A DNA stretch of 64,000 bases, from positions 51,054,250 through 51,118,249 of the forward strand of contig CM055895.1 in assembly GCA_029582155.1 (NCBI GenBank), written 5' to 3'. Each line of letters begins with the position of its first letter. Position 1 is the first letter of the stretch. Positions 59,387 to 64,000 of this stretch are shown here, one piece after another. A model generated the notes under the pieces. It was given only the letters and a program-made list of their open reading frames with translations. It searched no databases and was not told the DNA's origin. The stretch is from Panopea generosa (taxonomy: Eukaryota; Mollusca; Bivalvia; Adapedonta; Hiatellidae). The position numbers and the translations under genes were made by a program.

Positions 59387-61944
59387 TCCCAGACATCATT
59401 AAAGGAACAAAATATTTCTCCTGTATCCCGTTTAAAACAGTTTCCAAAGAACTCTTCGCAGTATATAAGTGATATCTTTATTATCGGAAACACCCTGCCA
59501 AAATATATGTTAAAAGCGCATAAACACTTTGCTATAAATTTATAACATTTTATGACACAGGCTCTACTTACAACTTGTCAAACCGATGGATGGAGTCTCA
59601 ATATATTCTGATCCTGAGATTAGGAACTAACATAATTTATATTGGTAATATTAAAAACAACTCTTATACAACTCTTCAAAATATATCCCCTGGACAGATA
59701 CACAGTTTCGGAATCGCACTATTCATGGCATAAACACAACATAGTATTCTCCCCTTGGATAATGTTGAGATATTCCAGCCGGTATCAAGAACACTTTTAA
59801 AGACATAGTTCTATCCGAGAGTTTTTTTCAATAAAGAGAATAGGAAAAAGTCACAGGGAAAAGTGATTGGGAACAGTCATAGGGACTATAGTCGGTAAAG
59901 TCAGGTGCTAGTCAAATATATATTCAAACCGTTTTACTTTTCCTTGCTTCAAAAACGACTGCCTTACTTGAATGTTGTGAGCTAACACATTGTCGTGAAT
60001 CAGCTGGATGCCAATCACAACTTTCCACTCGCGGTTTTACTTGCAATTGTTTTACTGCTTTGGGAACTTTGCCTTTTATAACATTTTGCCTCATGTTGTC
60101 CCCAGTTTGCATGGAATTTCTATCACTTCAATTACAGGAAATTGCATACAAAACCGTTTTAGCGCTTTTGTTTCGTTTTGCAAAAAACGGTTTTGCCTGA
60201 TTTAACCTTACAATTTTCTGCTTTGGCTCGAAATAGTGCTCCCACAATTCATCGTTAATAAACACTCTAACAAAATTTATTACATCAGCAAATGGGGGAC
60301 CCATCTTGTACAAAGCATATTTAGATTCATTCAGTTGGTGAAAATGTGATTGGTTTTGAAAACCTTCTTAATACACACACTATTAGCTATCAAAGAAACT
60401 GTAATAATTTCCTTTAAAGCTGCAACAACAGCCCTGTCAGTATTTTATGCTAAGTTTACCCCCTTTAAATTTCTTAGCTCAACAAAAAACAAAGACATTC
60501 TCAATGGTCAATTCTCAAAGACATTCTCAATGCCACGACAGAACTGCCGTACGTGTACACGCCCCTGTTTTGTATAAATATTTGGCTGCTACTTTTAAAG
60601 CAATTCTGCCTTTAATTGAACCCTAATTTCTATTTCTTCACTTTTATAAAAATATAGCCACGTTACATGAGTACCTTTAATTCTATAATGAGTATCCCCC
60701 TCGGTTATTATCGGATTAAAACGTTTATTTGCACGTTCGTCGTTAGTGTATTCGGCTTTAAATGCACGGGTTTTCAATGTCGTAATGTAAGGCTTTTTTC
60801 TACAGAAGCGAATGAATAACATAAGATATTAAATCCCCTCACCTAAACCTCAATTGTATTGCAATCATATAACGTTTGAACTATATATGTTATGCAAGCA
60901 TATGGGAATAGTACTAGATCATAACCCCAACTACAGATGGAATACTGATTGAAGAGCAGCCAATACTGCAAAGTAATCCATTTGTCTCAACCAAAATTTC
61001 CATTAAAATACAACAAAACACCTTTTGCATTGTACGAGTCGTGCGCTTTATTATAACATCTAGCACGTGATATATACACAATATATAATTTATTTGGTTA
61101 TACATATAACACATATACATATAACACAATACATTTCTCTACGTATGATATTTGAAATAATCATAGTTCACAATCTTGATCAGCAACTATTCCATCTAAG
61201 TCTCTTTCAGTGTTTGCCTTTTTTTTTTAATATATACATGTTTTGTTAATCATTTCTTTATATAGTGAACATAGTTAATACATGGAATATGCTGGTTTGC
61301 TTGCCTTGTTACCAACAATTAAATGTACATTATTTGCTAACTTGGAAAGCGGAAACATACATCCGTGGCATGCCACATTTATTCATCAAAACAATGGAAC
61401 AACGGATCTTGTCCAAACGTGCTTTTAACTTACATGTTCGATAATTCGAACAGCACTTTTAGACTAGAACTAATTTATCTTAACATAAATGCCCCGTGCA
61501 AATATACGCCAGAAATCACGTGACCACATATTTGCCACAAAAGCTTTGTTATAAACAGTTACTTTCCGGCTGTATTATCGATATAGCCGTCATTGGCCGA
61601 GTCAGTTTTCCACCGAACATGTCTTTTTAAATATATACATGAATGTTGGATGCGTCTTCTGCATTAAAAACAGCTGATTTTCTTATTTTGTTTTAACAAA
61701 GACCACTTTGAACCAGATCTATATGCAGGTTTAAATAAATTGAGATCCGAATCCATTTATAACTGCGCAGAGGATTTATCTCTGCAGCATCAATAAAAGG
61801 CATGCACTTGTGGAACCTTTTGCTGTTATAACGTCATTTCCCGACCTGTTTATCAGTTTTACTTTTTCTGATATGTGAAATAACATGAACTGCTTTGACA
61901 ATGTAATCCACTCATTGCGTTAAATCTTAACACTGCAAAATTTA
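59384..61944. other. No confidently recognised gene
   Basis: Minus-strand frames at 60128-60313 (ADVINFVRVFINDELWEHYF) and 59924-60112 are adjacent and polar. They faintly recall the FFTDELW.HIV motif of PiggyBac-type transposases, but the continuation does not fit. The minus frame at 60595-60822 is also protein-like (KPYITTLKTRAFKAEYTNDE) without a family I know. A short direct repeat GACATTCTCAATG occurs at 60495 and 60520. Nothing else supported. Confidence 0.3.
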
Positions 61945-62439
61945 ACAAAATTTTGGTAAAGTCTCACAAAAGTATAACATCTGTATCGCAAACCTCAATA
62001 AGGTGATTTGTATTTATCATATTGTTCTTTTTGAGAAGTTTGGAGATCAACCTTTTTGCGTATTCAAATATTGTTATAACAATCAAACTCTGTGATAGAT
62101 CTGTAATGTCATTAGTATCATTCATCCATTCAATCCGTAAAATGCTGTAGATGTGACAGTAGCCGATTTTTCAGTGGTCATCAAATGATACAAATACATA
62201 GCAACATGTTTACCACATGCGGGTTTCGCAGCTAATCCTTTTGACGTACCAAAGTCAACACATGCTTTCACTTGATATGAATATTTTGTCACTGTACTGT
62301 CTGCTCTAGATGCTATATTTTGCGACGCCATTCTTTTAATAACCGTGTATCTTTTGTCTATCTTGATTTCTGCATCCTCAAACTTCAGTTTCAATGTATG
62401 CTTCGAATCAGCATCTGGCAAAAATATATACAAATGCAA
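61945..62439 (-). pseudogene. Decayed tyrosine recombinase, N-terminal SAM-like domain (Crypton/DIRS type)
   Basis: Minus strand: IASRADSTVTKYSYQVKACV, DFGTSKGLAAKP, VAMYLYHLMTTEKSATVTST, AFYG. After a one-base shift it continues with IEWMNDTNDITDLSQSL, IFEYAKRLISKLLKKNNMIN and TNHLIEVC. The order S(R)A.STV.KY, ...YL..L....S..TV..A.YGI.W, ...AKR, I....L..L is the integrase/recombinase SAM-like DNA-binding domain that precedes a tyrosine recombinase catalytic domain. These proteins cut and join DNA with a catalytic tyrosine; that half (R-H-R-Y) is absent. The frame ends in a stop near 61963. A polar leader (SKHTLKLKFEDAEIKIDKRY) precedes the domain. Probably a Crypton-like or DIRS relic. Confidence 0.6.
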
Positions 62440-63270
62440 TTTTCTTTTCCAAATATATATTTAAAATCTGTTATCTGAAATATACACCGTTATGCCAACA
62501 AATGGTTCATTAGCAAATATTCCATTATTGCTTTTTCCCCCTGGAAATACTGAACCTGTCGAAGGTAAAATATACACAACATTATTCAATTTTTATAGTC
62601 TCCTAATTCGTGGCCAAAAATGTGCCGATTCCCAGCCAGTATATGGAATTACCATCGTTACATTACTTCTCTCTGATTTCATTTTATTTACACATTTAGT
62701 AATTAAACTTATTTTCCGATTTGTTTTGTTTCTCTAGCTCTGACTACTGCAATTGAATTGAACGTTTTATATTTAATGGGAAGAAAACCCGTCAACTGAT
62801 ATATGTCCCCATATTTATTCTAAATATTCAAAAGCAAAATCACTGATATACCATTCATCTTGGTTTTTATTTTGACGTAAGCATTTTTTTTTTCTTATCA
62901 AACTACCTCCCTTTAAGTATACATATCCAATTTTTATTGTCAGAAAATATCCGTAAACATGGATTTTGTAATAAGTGTATATTACTCAACAAAACCCTGT
63001 GTATTGCTTCGAGTTCTCACCATGTAGAACTCTTAACCGATTCTTGATCTGTCAAAGACCTTCGAACCTCTAACTCGATATTAATGTGTTCGATATTTTT
63101 GCCTTTTAATGACTCGCTTACCTTTGTGGTGACAAGTTCATCTGATCGATTTTTTTGCGATCAGTTTTCAGTATCACTCTTTTCCGGGAGTGTCTTAAAT
63201 GTGTTCTTACAGATGAATTTTTGCTTACATCCGTTCTATCATAGTTTGTATTATTCAACCGTTAATTCCG
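62440..63270. other. No recognised feature
   Basis: AT-rich with a T10 tract at 62885. The open frame 62492-62737 on plus is hydrophobic and unsupported. Confidence 0.45.
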
Positions 63271-64000
63271 ATTTTCACTTCCGGACGTTGCACATTACCA
63301 AAACTCACTTCCGGGAGTTGTTCATAACCATAACTCACTTTCGAAAATTTAACATAACCTTAACTCGCTTTCGAAAGTTGTATATAACCATAGCTTACTT
63401 CAGGGAGTTGTATATAACAATAGTTCTCTTCAGGGAATTGTATATAACCATAGTTCACTTCAAAGAGTTGTATTAAACCATAGTTAATTTCAAGGAGTTA
63501 TTTATAACCATAGTTCACTTTAGGGAGTTCTATAACCATAATTAACTTCCCAAAGTTGTATATAGCCATAACTCACTTCCGTGAATTGTACATAACCATA
63601 ACTCGCTTTCGAGAGTTGTACATAACCATAACTCGCTTTCGAGATTTGTACAAAACCATAACTAGCTATTGAGAGTTGTACATAAACATAGTTTATTTCA
63701 GGGAGTTGTATATAACCATAACTCGCTTTCGCTCGCGTTCGAGAGTTGTACATAACCATAACTCGCTTTCGAGAGTTGTACATAACCAAAACTCGCTTTC
63801 GAGAGATGTACATAAACATAGTTCATTTCAGGGAATTGTATATAACCATAGTTCACTTCAGGGAGTTGTATATAACCATAATTCGCTTCCGGGAGAATTA
63901 TTTTTAACCATAACTCACTTCCGAGAGTTGTACATAAATATATCTCGCTTTCGAGAGTTGTCACATTATATAACCGTAATTCATTTCCTGGAGTTGTATA
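63271..64000. repeat. 30-bp minisatellite, about 24 copies, open at the right edge
   Basis: GAGAGTTGTACATAACCATA plus ACTCGCTTTC repeats at close to 30-bp steps. Two subtypes alternate: TTTCGAGAG and TTCAGGGAG. Being a multiple of three, the array is open on both strands for long stretches and gives decapeptide repeats on the minus strand (SYGYVQLSKA). Indels near 63735 (an extra CTCGCGTTCG) and 63530 break each frame, which argues against coding. Confidence 0.93.

Noticed and set aside
59153..59545. 130-residue protein with Ile-Tyr repeats
   Set aside because: Its open frame exists only because of the (AT)n microsatellite.
59924..60313. PiggyBac transposase remnant
   Set aside because: The FINDELWEHYF similarity is short and the adjoining frames do not continue with any PiggyBac motif I know.

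Overview
The window looks like AT-rich, gene-poor DNA from an animal nuclear genome, most likely a mollusc and probably a bivalve. This rests on tRNA-derived SINEs, several non-LTR retrotransposon remnants, invertebrate transposon families and long intronic minisatellites. Two interspersed repeats (cores GTTATTGCACGGAAAC and GACAAAGTTACAGGCCGGAC) are ones I associate with bivalve genomes from memory. No bacterial-style gene organisation is present.

The only host gene I can name is RINT1 (RAD50 interactor 1, the Tip20-like subunit of the NRZ/Dsl1 tethering complex), on the minus strand. Coding exon 1 (9197-9343) and coding exon 2 (2467-2708) are joined in phase 0 across a 6.5-kb intron. The rest of the gene lies beyond base 1. 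That intron holds two SINEs, two bivalve-type repeats, a 25-bp minisatellite and a local duplication. The next intron holds a 79-bp tandem repeat and a 37-bp minisatellite that runs off the left edge. A possible first exon of a type II membrane protein is at 36217-36348 (minus), at low confidence.

From 9.7 to 16.2 kb there is a 5'-truncated LINE (minus strand). It is split by a 4.2-kb insertion carrying a decayed gene of an invertebrate transposon family with an FEN/XPG/PIN-like nuclease signature. The interruption is clean: the LINE reading frame resumes across it and AATCT occurs at both junctions. The insertion carries mirrored arrays of a TTACGTTAC-type motif. From 17 to 24.5 kb there are at least six SINE families or copies, one holding a CAGTG/CACTG-ended MITE, and a second LINE split by a mariner-like MITE.

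From 24.5 to 48 kb the DNA is mostly featureless AT-rich sequence. It has a MULE/FLYWCH fragment, minisatellites, a paired 300-350-bp repeat, a TA-flanked MITE, a Leu-tRNA-like SINE and a Penelope-like reverse transcriptase fragment. From 48.9 to 50.0 kb lies a compound foldback element of about 1 kb with nested perfect and imperfect palindromes. From 52.7 to 55.95 kb lies a 3.3-kb, 43-bp minisatellite with signs of higher-order repeat structure. The last 8 kb carries a 35-bp minisatellite, dinucleotide tracts, a decayed tyrosine recombinase (Crypton/DIRS-type N-terminal domain) and a 30-bp minisatellite that runs off the right edge.

The window is therefore the 5' end of one housekeeping gene followed by about 54 kb of nested transposon debris and tandem arrays. 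All copy counts, boundaries and family calls were made by eye.
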